Origin: Lysobacter sp. CFH 32150
GTDB lineage: Bacteria > Pseudomonadota > Gammaproteobacteria > Xanthomonadales > Xanthomonadaceae
Assembly (NCBI RefSeq): GCF_022758295.1
Contig: NZ_JALDWJ010000001.1
Location: 434,001 to 498,000, forward strand
DNA length: 64,000 bases
Direction: 5' to 3'
A program made the translations under genes and the position numbers. The notes beneath the pieces are model-generated. The model worked only from the letters and a program-made list of their open reading frames with translations. It did no database searches and was not told where the DNA came from. Shown here in pieces: positions 1 to 9,633 of the stretch. The first letter of the stretch is position 1. Each line of letters opens with the position of its first letter.

Positions 1-1420
1 GGCAGCGGTCGAACTTCGCCAGCGCCTCTTCGTACCGGTGCAGGACCATGTAGGCCTGGCCGTACGCGCGCCAGTACCAGGGCTCTTCGAAATAGGGATC
101 GATTTCCCGGGCGCGCTTGAACCAGGTCAGGGCCTCTTCTGCCTGGCCGAGATAGATGAGCATGAGGCCCATATCGGCCATGTTCCATTGGTTGGTCGGA
201 TTGAGCTCGACGGCGCGCCGGATGTATTGCTGCGTCAGGTCAAACGAGCGTCGTAGCAGGCAGACGTAGGCCAGGATGGAGAAACAGGTGCTTTCGTTTT
301 CGTCGAGTTCGACCGCACGCTTGGCCAGGGTGTAGGCCTCCTGCAGCGCGGCGTCGGAGTCACTCGACTCGTGGTACCACTGCCCGTAACGCATTGCGGC
401 CAGCAGCGCATAGGCAAAGCCATAGTCCGGATCGATTTCGATGGCCTTCTCGAACAATCGCGCTGCTTCCGCGGCGCCTTCCGGGTCGTCCCAAGGCAAT
501 GCGTTGCCCCGCAGGACGCACTCGTAGGCGGCCAGGCTCGCCGGAGGTTTGCGGCGTGCGCGTTCGACGTCGCACGCCTGGACCCGGCCCACCAGCGTGC
601 TGACGATCGTCCGCACGACCTCGTCCTGCACGGTGAAGATCTCGGCGACGTCGCTGTCGAATTTCTCCGCCCAGATGTGGTTGCCGGTTTCGGTGTCGAT
701 CAGCTGCGCGGTGATGCGGATGCGATCGCCCATGCGCCGGACGCTGCCTTCGACGATGAAATGGACATGCAAGTCGCGCGCGACCTGCTGCATGTCGACC
801 GCGACGCCGCGATAGCGGAACGAGGCCGAGCGCGACCGCACTGCCAACAGGCGCCAGCGCGAGAGCTCGGTGATGATGTCCTCGGTGATGCCGTCGCTGA
901 AATAGTCCTGCTGAGGATCGCCGCTCATATTGGCGAAAGGCAGGACGCAGATCTCGACGCGGGCGGGTCCCGTGGTGGAAGCGGACGGGAGTTTCGGTTT
1001 CGCCGCTGCGTCGGACGACGGCGTGCGTTGACGCGCGATCAGGGTATCGAGCGCGTGCAGCATGTCCTGGACTTGCGGTCCTCGTGCGTGAGCGCTTGCC
1101 TCATCGAAGTCGATGGTCTGGAACGCGCGCACATCGATCGGCAGCGTCGCACCATCGAATCGCACCGGGACCAGGATGTCGCGGTCCGCCGCTTCGCGCG
1201 CTTCGCCACGCACCCAGCGGGACTCGACCGAATCCTTGGTCCAGACCACGAGCACGGCACCGGCGCTGGCGAGTTCGGCATCGATCAGGCGATCGAATTC
1301 CTGGCCGGGCGCGATCTCCGTATCCCACCAGACCGACCAGCCCTGGGATTCGATCGCGGCCACGAGCGGCGCGACACGCGCCTTGTCACGTCGGCAGTAG
1401 GAAACGAAGACGTCGGCCAT
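1..1420 (-). CDS. TIR-TolB-like-TPR protein (3' end beyond window)
   Basis: Reading from ATG at 1420 leftwards gives an uninterrupted frame of about 473 codons that leaves the window at base 1. Residues 1 to about 115 form a TIR domain: it begins MADVFVSYCRRDK, has the WSVWWD strand/loop, and keeps the S-x-x-x-W-V-R-G-E segment whose Glu corresponds to the catalytic Glu of NAD-cleaving TIR domains. From about residue 153 comes the TolB-like domain shared with bacterial adenylate-cyclase-type proteins (VLPFANMSGDPQQDYFSDG), then TPR repeats to the edge. It lies 105 bp downstream of a paralogue on the same strand that has two membrane helices instead of the TIR domain. A cytoplasmic signalling or NAD-degrading role is inference; the start is supported by GAGGT upstream. 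Confidence 0.85.
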   Translation of the reverse strand, partial: MADVFVSYCRRDKARVAPLVAAIESQGWSVWWDTEIAPGQEFDRLIDAELASAGAVLVVWTKDSVESRWVRGEAREAADRDILVPVRFDGATLPIDVRAFQTIDFDEASAHARGPQVQDMLHALDTLIARQRTPSSDAAAKPKLPSASTTGPARVEICVLPFANMSGDPQQDYFSDGITEDIITELSRWRLLAVRSRSASFRYRGVAVDMQQVARDLHVHFIVEGSVRRMGDRIRITAQLIDTETGNHIWAEKFDSDVAEIFTVQDEVVRTIVSTLVGRVQACDVERARRKPPASLAAYECVLRGNALPWDDPEGAAEAARLFEKAIEIDPDYGFAYALLAAMRYGQWYHESSDSDAALQEAYTLAKRAVELDENESTCFSILAYVCLLRRSFDLTQQYIRRAVELNPTNQWNMADMGLMLIYLGQAEEALTWFKRAREIDPYFEEPWYWRAYGQAYMVLHRYEEALAKFDRC

Positions 1421-1525
1421 GTCTGGTGGACCTCAACCGGGTCGGTCGCCGCCACCCCATCCGGCCCCCGGAGCATACGCCCGCCTGGATAAAGCGGAGG
1501 TCACATGACGCGCGTATTGGCACAG

Positions 1526-3214
1526 TTAGTGGATGCGCGCCAGGAGTGCCTGGAAGCGTGGTTCCGCGTGCAATGGCTCGAGGTCGCTGTCGTTTTCCAT
1601 CCAGGCGCGATCGCCCCACCCCAGCTGGACGGCCTGTTCCAGCAGGTCGATCGCGCGCTCGTGCTCGCCCATGCCGGTGTAGAAGCAGGCGACGTTGTAG
1701 AGCACGACGGGTTCGTTCATGCCCTGCTGCATCGCCTGCTCCGCCATCGCCCTCGCCTTGTCCTTCTCGCCGATGCGGTACAGGTTCTGCGCGGCGAAAT
1801 AGATCGCGCGGGTGTCATGCGGATTGAGCTTGAGGTGCCGCTCGAGCGTACCAAGGGCACCCAGGCGCACGCGCATTTCGTCCTGCTTGCGGCCGAGCGA
1901 GGCGTAGGCCATCGCGAGGAACATCGGCACCTGGAAGTCGGCAGGGTTGACCTCGGAAGCCTTGCTGTAGAGCTCTGCAGCCTTCTCGACCCGACCCTGC
2001 GACGAGGACGCCAGACCGTAGTAGTACCAGGCCTCGAACAGGTTGGGATTGCGGGCGATGGCGATCTCGAATTCGGCCTCGGCCTCGTCGTAGCGTTCGC
2101 TGATGAACAGCGCCATCCCGCGCGAAGCGTGCGCCTCGGCCGAGTCGCGATCGAGCACGACGGCCTGCTCGCTGGCACGAATGGCCTTCTCGACGTTGTC
2201 CGGCGTCGCCTCGACGTAGCGGTACATGTGCGAATAGGCGTCGGCGAGGCCAGCGTAGGCAAGCGCGTATTTGGAATCGAGGCTGATCGCCTGCTCGAAC
2301 ATGCGGATGGCGTGTTCGTAGTCGCGGCGGGCCATGGAATACATGTAGCGACGGCCACGCAGGTAGTAGTCATAGGCCTCGGGATCGCTGGTGGCGACCG
2401 ACTGCATGGCGCGGCGCTCCTGCGGACTGAGCGTCACCTGCAGTGCCTTGACGATGCTCTGGGCGATGTCGTCCTGGATCGCGAACACATCCTTCATCTC
2501 GCGATCGTAGGTTTCCGACCACAGGTGCGAGTCGGAATCGGCCTCGATGAGCTGCGCGGTGATGCGCACGCGGTCGCCGGCGCGGCGGACACTGCCTTCG
2601 AGGATGGTGTTGACGCCAAGCTGGCGGGCGACGGTCGGGATGTCGATCTTCTCGCCCTTGAGGTTGAACGAGGATGTGCGCGAGGCGACCTTCAGCTGTG
2701 GCAGCTTGGTCAGCAGATTGAGGATCTCCTCCGAGATGCCGTCGCTAAAATATTCGTTCTCGACATCGCCGCTCATGTTGACGAACGGCAGCACCGCGAT
2801 GGTGCGGCGACCTTCGTCCAACACGGACGGCTCGCGTGGCACTGGTGCCGGCTTTGGCGCCGTCGGCGGCGCGACCGTGGCGCGGCGTTCCTGTAGCGCT
2901 GGTCCTGGTGCCGGCGTGGATGTTGGCAATGCGGCCATGGGCGGATCGTCTGTCCCGACGGTGCGTTGCACGCCGCGCGGGCCGATGTCGAACATCCAAC
3001 CCATGATGAAGGCAATCGGAAAGCCGAGCACGACGAGTGCGATCACCAGGGTGACAGTCCAGTCGGGCAAGTGCAGCCCGGGCAACATGGTCGAGGCGAC
3101 CTCGATCACGACCCAACCGGCGATCGCATAGAACACCGCGACACGGATCACCCGCCGTCGGCGCAGCTCGGCGAAGAAGCCGAGCGACGGCGACTCATTG
3201 CCTGGTTCAGCCAT
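1526..3214 (-). CDS. Membrane-anchored TolB-like/TPR protein
   Basis: 562 codons. Two hydrophobic segments near residues 22-45 and 48-70 anchor the protein in the inner membrane. A Pro/Ala linker leads to a TolB-like domain at about 135-265 (IAVLPFVNMSGDVENEYFSDG), and residues of about 285 to 562 are tandem TPR repeats. GGAGG lies just upstream of the ATG. This architecture is common in Xanthomonadaceae, usually annotated as adenylate cyclase-like or TPR protein, but there is no cyclase catalytic domain here. The following gene shares the TolB-like and TPR parts, so the two look like a tandem duplication with an exchanged N-terminus. Specific function unknown; protein-protein scaffolding is likely. 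Confidence 0.85.
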   Translation of the reverse strand: MAEPGNESPSLGFFAELRRRRVIRVAVFYAIAGWVVIEVASTMLPGLHLPDWTVTLVIALVVLGFPIAFIMGWMFDIGPRGVQRTVGTDDPPMAALPTSTPAPGPALQERRATVAPPTAPKPAPVPREPSVLDEGRRTIAVLPFVNMSGDVENEYFSDGISEEILNLLTKLPQLKVASRTSSFNLKGEKIDIPTVARQLGVNTILEGSVRRAGDRVRITAQLIEADSDSHLWSETYDREMKDVFAIQDDIAQSIVKALQVTLSPQERRAMQSVATSDPEAYDYYLRGRRYMYSMARRDYEHAIRMFEQAISLDSKYALAYAGLADAYSHMYRYVEATPDNVEKAIRASEQAVVLDRDSAEAHASRGMALFISERYDEAEAEFEIAIARNPNLFEAWYYYGLASSSQGRVEKAAELYSKASEVNPADFQVPMFLAMAYASLGRKQDEMRVRLGALGTLERHLKLNPHDTRAIYFAAQNLYRIGEKDKARAMAEQAMQQGMNEPVVLYNVACFYTGMGEHERAIDLLEQAVQLGWGDRAWMENDSDLEPLHAEPRFQALLARIH

Positions 3215-3294
3215 GGGCGTCCTCCAGGGACTGCGCGCATGGTGAGCGCCATACCTCGACCGTGCAACCTTCGCGCCGGGGGAGTCCGGCAGGC

Positions 3295-6200
3295 TTACAT
3301 GTTGCGGCGGTACTCCCCACCGACGTCGTACAGCGCGTGGCTGATCTGGCCGAGGGAATGCGTCTTCACCGCTTCCATCAACGCAGCGAACACGTTCTGG
3401 CGGTCACGGGCGGTTTTCTGGAGGTAGGCGAGGCCGGGGGCGTCGCCCTTCTGGGAAGAGCTCGCGACCGACGTCGCTCCCACGGGAAGATTGTTGCGGA
3501 GTTGCTGGAAGCGCTTGACGTTGTCGATCTGCTGGCCCTTCTCGCCTTCGGTGGAGCGGATCAGTTCGATCTCGGTGACGATGTCGCCGCCGTGTTCCTT
3601 GGCGAGGAAGGTGTTGACGCCGACCAGCGGCAGGCTGCCGTCGTGCTTCTTGTGTTCGTAGTACAGCGACTCTTCCTGGATCTTGCCGCGCTGGTACATG
3701 GTGTCCATGGCACCAAGCACGCCGCCGCGCTCGCTGATGGCTTCGAACTCCTTGTAGACGGCTTCTTCGACGATGTCGGTGAGCTTGTCGACGATGAAGC
3801 TGCCCTGCCAGGGGTTCTCGTTGAAATTGAGCCCCAGCTCCTTGTTGATGATCATCTGGATCGCGACGGCGCGACGCACGCTTTCTTCGGTCGGCGTGGT
3901 GATCGCTTCGTCGTAGGCGTTGGTGTGCAGACTGTTGCAGTTGTCGAACAATGCATACAGCGCCTGCAGCGTGGTACGGATGTCGTTGAACTGGATTTCC
4001 TGCGCGTGCAGGGAACGGCCGCTGGTCTGGATGTGGTACTTCATCATCTGGCTGCGCGCGTCGGCGTTGTAGCGCTCGCGCATCGCGCGGGCCCAGATGC
4101 GGCGGGCGACGCGACCGATGACGGTGTATTCCGGATCCATGCCGTTGCTGAAGAAGAACGACAGGTTGGGTGCGAAGTCGTCGATCTTCATCCCGCGCGC
4201 AAGGTAGTACTCGACGATGGTGAAGCCGTTGCTGAGGGTGAAGGCGAGCTGGCTGATCGGGTTCGCGCCGGCTTCGGCGATGTGGTAACCCGAGATCGAC
4301 ACCGAGTAGAAGTTGCGGACCTTGTTGTCGACGAAGAACTGCTGGATATCGCCCATCATGCGCAGGGCGAACTCGGTGCTGAAGATGCAGGTGTTCTGCG
4401 CCTGGTCTTCCTTGAGGATGTCGGCCTGCACGGTGCCGCGCACAGTGCTTAGCGTTTCGGTGCGGATGCGATTGTAGGTGTCGGCGTCGACGATCTGGTC
4501 GCCGGTCACGCCGAGCAAACCGAGGCCGAGGCCGTCGTTGCCTTCGGGCAGCATGCCGGCATACGCAGGACGCGGCTTGCCTTCGAAGAACGCTTCGATT
4601 TTGTTGTGCGCCTCTTCCCAACGCGCGGGATCGGCGCGCAGGTACTTTTCGACTTGTTGATCAACGGCGGTGTTCATGAACATCGCCAGGATCATCGGCG
4701 CGGGGCCGTTGATGGTCATCGACACTGAAGTCGTCGGCGAACACAGGTCGAAGCCGGAGTACAGCTTCTTCATATCATCGAGCGTGGCGATGTTAACGCC
4801 GGAATTGCCGACCTTGCCGTAGATGTCAGGACGCACGGCCGGGTCTTCGCCATACAGCGTGACGCTGTCGAACGCGGTGGACAGACGTGCGGCCGGTTGG
4901 CCGAGGCTGAGGTAATGGAAGCGGCGGTTGGTGCGCTCCGGCGTGCCCTCGCCCGCGAACATGCGGATGGGGTCTTCGCCGGTGCGGCGGTACGGATACA
5001 CGCCGCCGGTGTAGGGGTAACTGCCCGGCAGGTTTTCTTTCTGCAGGAACACCAGCAGCTCGCCCCAGTTGTTGTAGGTGGGCGCGGCGATCTTCGGGAT
5101 CTTCTGGTGCGACAGCGACTCGCGATAGTTCTCGACGCGGATCTTCTTGCCGCGGACTTCGTATTCGGTGACGTCGTCGGTGATCGACTTCAAACGCTGC
5201 GGCCATTCGCGCAGCAACTTGAGCGACTCGGACGAGAGCGCGTGGATGGCGTCGTTGTAGCGCTGGCGCAGGGTCTTGAGACTGCGATCATCGCCTTCGG
5301 TGACGGCGGCTATGTCATAGAGATCGAGCTGCTTCGGCAGCTTGGCATCGCCGAGTTCCTGCAACGTCAGCCAGAACGCCTGTGCGCGGTTCGCGGCTTC
5401 GGCCTGCTTGTCGATGCCTGCGTTGATGGCGCGGCCCTGCTCGGCGATTTCGGCGAGATAACGCACGCGGCTGCCGGGAATCAACACGGTGGCGCGCGGT
5501 TCCTTCAGCGTGGTGTCGATGTCGGGCGTCCACTTCTCGGCCGGCAGCGACAGCTTGTCGCGCAGCAGGCGGCAGAGGTTGGAGAACATCCAGCTGATGC
5601 CGGGATCGTTGAATTGCGAGGCGATGGTCGGATAGACCGGGACGTCCTCGTCCTTCATCTGGAAGGCGACGCGGTTGCGCTTCCACTGCTTGCGCACGTC
5701 GCGCAACGCGTCTTCAGCGCCGCGCTTGTCGAACTTGTTGAGGACGACGAGTTCGGCGTAGTCGAGCATGTCGATTTTCTCGAGCTGGCTCGGCGCACCA
5801 AAGTCGGAGGTCATCACGTACATCGGGAAGTCGACGAGGTCGACGATCTCGGAATCCGATTGGCCGATACCGGCGGTTTCGACGATCACCAGGTCGTAGC
5901 CGAGGCCCTTGAGGAAACCGATGCAGTCCTTGAGCACCACGTTGGTGGCGAGGTTCTGCCGACGCGTGGCCATCGAACGCATGTACACGCGATGGCTGCG
6001 CAGCGAGTTCATGCGGATGCGGTCGCCGAGCAGCGCGCCGCCCGTGCGGCGACGGGTCGGGTCGACCGAGATCACCGCCATGCGCATCTCGGGGAAATTG
6101 GCGAGGAAGCGATTCAACAGTTCATCGGTCACCGACGACTTGCCGGCGCCACCTGTGCCGGTGATGCCGATCACCGGCGTCTTGCCTCCGGATAGATGCC

Positions 6201-6777
6201 ACTGCTTGCGCAGGTGGGCGAGTTCGGATTCGTCGAGCAGGCCCTCTTCGATCGACGAGAGCATGCGGCCGATGGCGATCTCGTCGTTGAGATCGACCTG
6301 GTGCGGTTTCTCCACCGGCAGGCGCGCGCCTTCGGCGCGACGCACGACGTCCTCGATCATCGCAACGAGGCCCATGTGCATGCCGTCGTTGGGGTGATAG
6401 ATGCGCTCGACGCCGTAGGCTTGCAGCTCGCGGATTTCCTCCGGCGTGATCGTGCCACCGCCGCCGCCGAACACGCGGATGTGCGATGCGTTGCGCTCAC
6501 GCAGCATGTCGACCATGTACTTGAAGTACTCGACGTGTCCGCCCTGGTACGACGACAGCGCGATGCCGTCGGCGTCTTCCTGCAGCGCGGCGCGCACGAC
6601 GTCTTCGACCGAACGGTTGTGGCCGAGGTGCACGACTTCCGCGCCCTGCCCCTGGATCAACCGTCGCATGATGTTGATCGCCGCGTCGTGGCCATCGAAC
6701 AGGCTGGCGGCGGTGACGAAGCGCAGCGGCGAAGTTTCGAGGGCAGCTGCGGGAACGCTGGCGGCGGGGGTGCTCAT
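3295..6777 (-). CDS. icmF: Fused isobutyryl-CoA mutase (coenzyme B12-dependent)
   Basis: About 1160 residues in the IcmF order: N-terminal B12-binding domain (about 15-150, with [10 protein letters not shown]), G-protein chaperone domain with P-loop GTGGAGKSS near residue 210 and an NKFD guanine-specificity motif, then the large substrate-binding TIM-barrel subunit. It would interconvert isobutyryl-CoA and n-butyryl-CoA (valine and short acyl-CoA metabolism), with the GTPase domain maintaining cofactor loading. Gln about 794 (in [11 protein letters not shown]) sits where methylmalonyl-CoA mutase has Arg207, which argues for isobutyryl-CoA; the partner position in GVYPYRRTG is Tyr about 594, whereas I recall Phe in characterised IcmF. 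ATG at 6777 is preferred to an upstream GTG at 6786. Monocistronic, divergent from the amino acid dehydrogenase. Confidence 0.93.
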   Translation of the reverse strand: MSTPAASVPAAALETSPLRFVTAASLFDGHDAAINIMRRLIQGQGAEVVHLGHNRSVEDVVRAALQEDADGIALSSYQGGHVEYFKYMVDMLRERNASHIRVFGGGGGTITPEEIRELQAYGVERIYHPNDGMHMGLVAMIEDVVRRAEGARLPVEKPHQVDLNDEIAIGRMLSSIEEGLLDESELAHLRKQWHLSGGKTPVIGITGTGGAGKSSVTDELLNRFLANFPEMRMAVISVDPTRRRTGGALLGDRIRMNSLRSHRVYMRSMATRRQNLATNVVLKDCIGFLKGLGYDLVIVETAGIGQSDSEIVDLVDFPMYVMTSDFGAPSQLEKIDMLDYAELVVLNKFDKRGAEDALRDVRKQWKRNRVAFQMKDEDVPVYPTIASQFNDPGISWMFSNLCRLLRDKLSLPAEKWTPDIDTTLKEPRATVLIPGSRVRYLAEIAEQGRAINAGIDKQAEAANRAQAFWLTLQELGDAKLPKQLDLYDIAAVTEGDDRSLKTLRQRYNDAIHALSSESLKLLREWPQRLKSITDDVTEYEVRGKKIRVENYRESLSHQKIPKIAAPTYNNWGELLVFLQKENLPGSYPYTGGVYPYRRTGEDPIRMFAGEGTPERTNRRFHYLSLGQPAARLSTAFDSVTLYGEDPAVRPDIYGKVGNSGVNIATLDDMKKLYSGFDLCSPTTSVSMTINGPAPMILAMFMNTAVDQQVEKYLRADPARWEEAHNKIEAFFEGKPRPAYAGMLPEGNDGLGLGLLGVTGDQIVDADTYNRIRTETLSTVRGTVQADILKEDQAQNTCIFSTEFALRMMGDIQQFFVDNKVRNFYSVSISGYHIAEAGANPISQLAFTLSNGFTIVEYYLARGMKIDDFAPNLSFFFSNGMDPEYTVIGRVARRIWARAMRERYNADARSQMMKYHIQTSGRSLHAQEIQFNDIRTTLQALYALFDNCNSLHTNAYDEAITTPTEESVRRAVAIQMIINKELGLNFNENPWQGSFIVDKLTDIVEEAVYKEFEAISERGGVLGAMDTMYQRGKIQEESLYYEHKKHDGSLPLVGVNTFLAKEHGGDIVTEIELIRSTEGEKGQQIDNVKRFQQLRNNLPVGATSVASSSQKGDAPGLAYLQKTARDRQNVFAALMEAVKTHSLGQISHALYDVGGEYRRNM

Positions 6778-7166
6778 GGGGGGCACTCAATGCGAAAACA
6801 GGCGATAACGCATTGTAACGCGCACCTCACGACATCCTCTTGGCGATCAACATGTTGCGCCTGTAAACATGGCGGTTGCAGGTAGCAACAACGTAGTCGT
6901 CGTGTCATCCATCCGACTTGTCGTCACTGCCACCCAGTGCAGCGCACATCTCAAGCTGATGCTGATGGAACTGAATGATGCGAGAGCGCTGTCTCGCGAA
7001 TACGCCGGCGTATACAAGCCCGCACCAGTCGATTGAATTAGACTACCGCGCCTGCGGTGGCGGCCACGCCCGCTTTCAAACCGCTGAAGGCAAGAAACTC
7101 AATGACTTACCCCACCTTGTTGGCGTTGTACGCGATGCGCAGTGCAGCCGCCGACCGGAGCCTCTG
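6778..7166. promoter_or_regulatory. Divergent intergenic region with two dyad elements
   Basis: 389 bases without a convincing gene separate icmF (minus) and the Leu/Val dehydrogenase (plus), so promoters for both should lie here. Two dyads stand close together: CATGTT-N9-AACATG at 6851-6871 and GTTGC-N5-GCAAC at 6875-6889. They could be operators for a regulator of branched-chain amino acid or acyl-CoA catabolism, but I cannot assign one. No clear -35/-10 pair was identified. Confidence 0.4.
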
Positions 7167-8270
7167 ATGATCTTCGAAACCCTCGACACCTACGGCCATG
7201 AACAGGTCGTGTTCTGCCACAACAAAGATGCGGGCTTGAAGGCCATCATCGCGATTCATAACACCGTGCTCGGCCCTGCTCTGGGCGGTACGCGCATGTG
7301 GCCGTACAAGACCGAAGCCGACGCGCTCAACGACGTGCTGCGCCTTTCGCGCGGCATGACCTACAAGAACGCGGTCGCGGGCCTGAACATCGGCGGCGGC
7401 AAGGCGGTGATCATCGGCGACCCGGCCACCGACAAGTCCGAGGCGCTGTTCCGCGCGTTCGGCCAGTTCGTCGAATCGCTGGGCGGCCGCTACATCACCG
7501 CCGAGGACGTCGGCATCGACGTCAACGACATGGAATACGTGTACCGCGAAACCGAGTACGTCACCGGCGTGCACCAGGTCCACGGCGGTTCGGGCGATCC
7601 GTCGCCGTTCACCGCCTACGGCACCCTGCAGGGCCTGATGGCGACGTTGAACAAGAAGTACGGCGACGAAGAAGTCGGCAAGCATTCCTATGCGGTGCAG
7701 GGCCTCGGCCACGTCGGCATGGAGTTCGTGAAGCTGCTGAAGGAACGCGGCGCGAAGATCTTCGTCACCGACATCAACAAGGGACTGGTCGACAAGGCCG
7801 TGTCCGAATACGGCGCCGAAGCCGTGGGCCTGGACGAGATCTACGATGTCCCGGCCGACGTGTACTCGCCGTGCGCACTGGGCGGCACCGTCAACGAGCA
7901 GACCCTGCCGCGCCTGAAGGCCAAGATCATCTGCGGCGCTGCCAACAACCAGCTCGCCAACAATGCGATCGGCGACGAAGTGCAGAAGCGCGGCATCGTG
8001 TACGCACCGGACTACGCGGTGAACGCCGGCGGCGTGATGAACGTCGCGCTCGAACTCGACGGCTACAACCGCGAACGCGCGATGCGCATGATGCGGACGA
8101 TCTACCACAACCTCGCGCGCATCTACGAAATCTCCGAACGCGAAGGCATCCCGACCTACAAGGCCGCCGATCGCCTCGCCGAAGAACGCATCACCGCGAT
8201 CGGCAAGCTCAAGCTGCCGCTGGGCCGCGCTGCACCGCGTTTCCAGGGTCGGATTCGCGGCGGCCACTGA
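7167..8270 (+). CDS. Glu/Leu/Phe/Val dehydrogenase (leucine dehydrogenase-like)
   Basis: 367 residues beginning MIFETLDTYGHEQVVF; GGAG at 7157-7160 supports the ATG at 7167 over an in-frame upstream extension. The N-terminal half has the catalytic segment GGGKAVIIGDP and the Gly-rich GPALGGTRMW; the C-terminal half holds an NAD-binding Rossmann fold (AVQGLGHVGMEF). Length and motifs fit leucine/branched-chain amino acid dehydrogenase, which oxidatively deaminates Leu, Val and Ile to 2-oxo acids and ammonia. It stands at the head of a cluster for the acyl-CoA stages of leucine breakdown. The exact amino acid preference cannot be read from sequence. Confidence 0.9.
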   Translation: MIFETLDTYGHEQVVFCHNKDAGLKAIIAIHNTVLGPALGGTRMWPYKTEADALNDVLRLSRGMTYKNAVAGLNIGGGKAVIIGDPATDKSEALFRAFGQFVESLGGRYITAEDVGIDVNDMEYVYRETEYVTGVHQVHGGSGDPSPFTAYGTLQGLMATLNKKYGDEEVGKHSYAVQGLGHVGMEFVKLLKERGAKIFVTDINKGLVDKAVSEYGAEAVGLDEIYDVPADVYSPCALGGTVNEQTLPRLKAKIICGAANNQLANNAIGDEVQKRGIVYAPDYAVNAGGVMNVALELDGYNRERAMRMMRTIYHNLARIYEISEREGIPTYKAADRLAEERITAIGKLKLPLGRAAPRFQGRIRGGH

Positions 8271-8291
8271 AAATTTTCCTGAAGTAGTAAC

Positions 8292-8327
8292 GCATACGCC
8301 GTATGCATTGCGGCATACGGCGTATGC
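8292..8327. promoter_or_regulatory. Twin GCATAC-N3-GTATGC palindromes upstream of ivd
   Basis: Two 15-bp near-palindromes, GCATACGCCGTATGC at 8292-8306 and GCATACGGCGTATGC at 8313-8327, begin 21 bp apart, which is two helical turns. Each is the reverse complement of the other, so the region can also form a hairpin. There is no T-run, which argues against an intrinsic terminator. A TAGACT at 8332-8337 could be a -10 element, placing the repeats over a promoter for isovaleryl-CoA dehydrogenase. Most likely a tandem operator for a dimeric regulator (TetR, GntR or MerR type); inference only. Confidence 0.5.
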
Positions 8328-8378
8328 ATCGCTAGACTGTGCTGCAAGCGCGTTCAACGCGAGCAGACACGAGTCACC

Positions 8379-9536
8379 ATGCGAGCTTTCCCACTAGGCG
8401 AAGAAGTCGACGCACTGCGCGATGCCGTGCGTCGTTTTGCCGACGCCGAAATCGCGCCGCGCGCGGCGCAGATCGATCACGACAACGCCTTCCCGCAGGA
8501 CCTGTGGCCGAAACTCGGCGAAATGGGTCTGCTCGGCCTGACCGTGCCCGGCGAATACGGCGGCAGCGACATGGGCTACCTGGCGCACCTGGTGGCGATG
8601 GAGGAGATTTCCCGCGCTTCGGGTTCGGTCGGCCTCTCGTATGGCGCGCATTCCAACCTGTGCGTGAACAACCTCTACGCCAACGGCAACGAGGCGCAAC
8701 GCACGAAGTATCTGCCCAAGCTGTGCAGCGGCGAATGGAAAGGCGCCCTGGCGATGAGCGAACCGGGCGCCGGCTCCGACGTGGTCGGTTCGATGCAGTG
8801 CCGCGCTGAACTGCGCGGCGATGTGTGGGTCGCGAACGGCAGCAAGATGTGGATCACCAACGGCCCCGAGGCCAACGTGCTGGTGGTCTATATGCGTACG
8901 GCCGGAAAAAGCGCGGGCAGCAAATGCATGACCGCCTTCATCGTCGAAAAGGGCATGAAGGGGTTCAGCACGGCGCAGAAGCTGGACAAGCTGGGCATGC
9001 GTGGCTCCAACACCTGCGAGCTGGTGTTCGAGAACTGCGAGATCCCGACGGAGAACGTCCTCGGCGAAGTGAATCATGGCGTCAAGGTGCTGATGTCCGG
9101 CTTGAACACCGAACGCCTCGTGTTGACCGGCGGGCCGCTGGGACTGATGCAGGCATCGCTCGACATCACCCTGCCCTATGTGCGCGAGCGCAAGCAGTTC
9201 GATGCCCCCATCGGCACCTTCAGCCTGATGCAGGGCAAGATCGCCGACATGTACACCGCGCTGCAGTCCTCGCGCGCGTTTGCCTACCAGGTCGCCCGCG
9301 ACTACGACGCCGGGCACAAGTCGCGCACCGATGCGGCTGCCTGCTTGCTGCATGCGTCGGAGGCCTGCGTCCAGGTCGCGCTGGAGGCCATCCAGGCCTT
9401 GGGGGGCAACGGTTACATCAACGAATTCCCCGCCGGCCGCCTGCTGCGGGACGCCAAGCTGTACGCCATCGGGGCCGGTACCAACGAGATCCGCCGCATG
9501 CTGATCGGACGGGAATTGTTCGACGGCAAGGCCTGA
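8379..9536 (+). CDS. liuA: Isovaleryl-CoA dehydrogenase
   Basis: 385-residue acyl-CoA dehydrogenase. Visible family features are the FAD/acyl-CoA-binding [10 protein letters not shown], the WITNGPEA segment, the Glu of [15 protein letters not shown] at the position of the catalytic base of isovaleryl-CoA dehydrogenases, and the C-terminal [19 protein letters not shown]. It oxidises isovaleryl-CoA to 3-methylcrotonyl-CoA with electrons to ETF in the cytoplasm, the first committed step of leucine catabolism. The later steps are encoded in the next 12 kb. The twin palindromes at 8292-8327 lie just upstream. Confidence 0.93.
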   Translation: MRAFPLGEEVDALRDAVRRFADAEIAPRAAQIDHDNAFPQDLWPKLGEMGLLGLTVPGEYGGSDMGYLAHLVAMEEISRASGSVGLSYGAHSNLCVNNLYANGNEAQRTKYLPKLCSGEWKGALAMSEPGAGSDVVGSMQCRAELRGDVWVANGSKMWITNGPEANVLVVYMRTAGKSAGSKCMTAFIVEKGMKGFSTAQKLDKLGMRGSNTCELVFENCEIPTENVLGEVNHGVKVLMSGLNTERLVLTGGPLGLMQASLDITLPYVRERKQFDAPIGTFSLMQGKIADMYTALQSSRAFAYQVARDYDAGHKSRTDAAACLLHASEACVQVALEAIQALGGNGYINEFPAGRLLRDAKLYAIGAGTNEIRRMLIGRELFDGKA

Positions 9537-9633
9537 GCGCCCGTCCGACCTGCGGTTTGCCGCAGTGCAACATAGAGTCGCATAATCGGCTTGTTCCGGC
9601 CCTTGCCGGCCGCCTTTTTCTGGAGTTCCTTCC

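Noticed and set aside
1505-2896. 463-codon plus-strand frame opposite the TPR protein
   Set aside because: Antisense to clear TolB/TPR coding sequence, with no motif and no plausible start signal.
3262-6195. Long plus-strand open frames of about 400 codons opposite the mutase gene
   Set aside because: They run antisense to an intact icmF, have Val/Asp/Ala/Gly/Leu-rich compositions without family motifs, and reflect high third-position GC.
3295-6777. Simple methylmalonyl-CoA mutase call
   Set aside because: The B12-domain/GTPase/large-subunit fusion and Gln in place of the MCM Arg identify an IcmF-type protein.
8292-8327. Intrinsic terminator for the amino acid dehydrogenase
   Set aside because: The hairpin lacks a following T-run and its halves are separate palindromes phased at 21 bp, better explained as operators.
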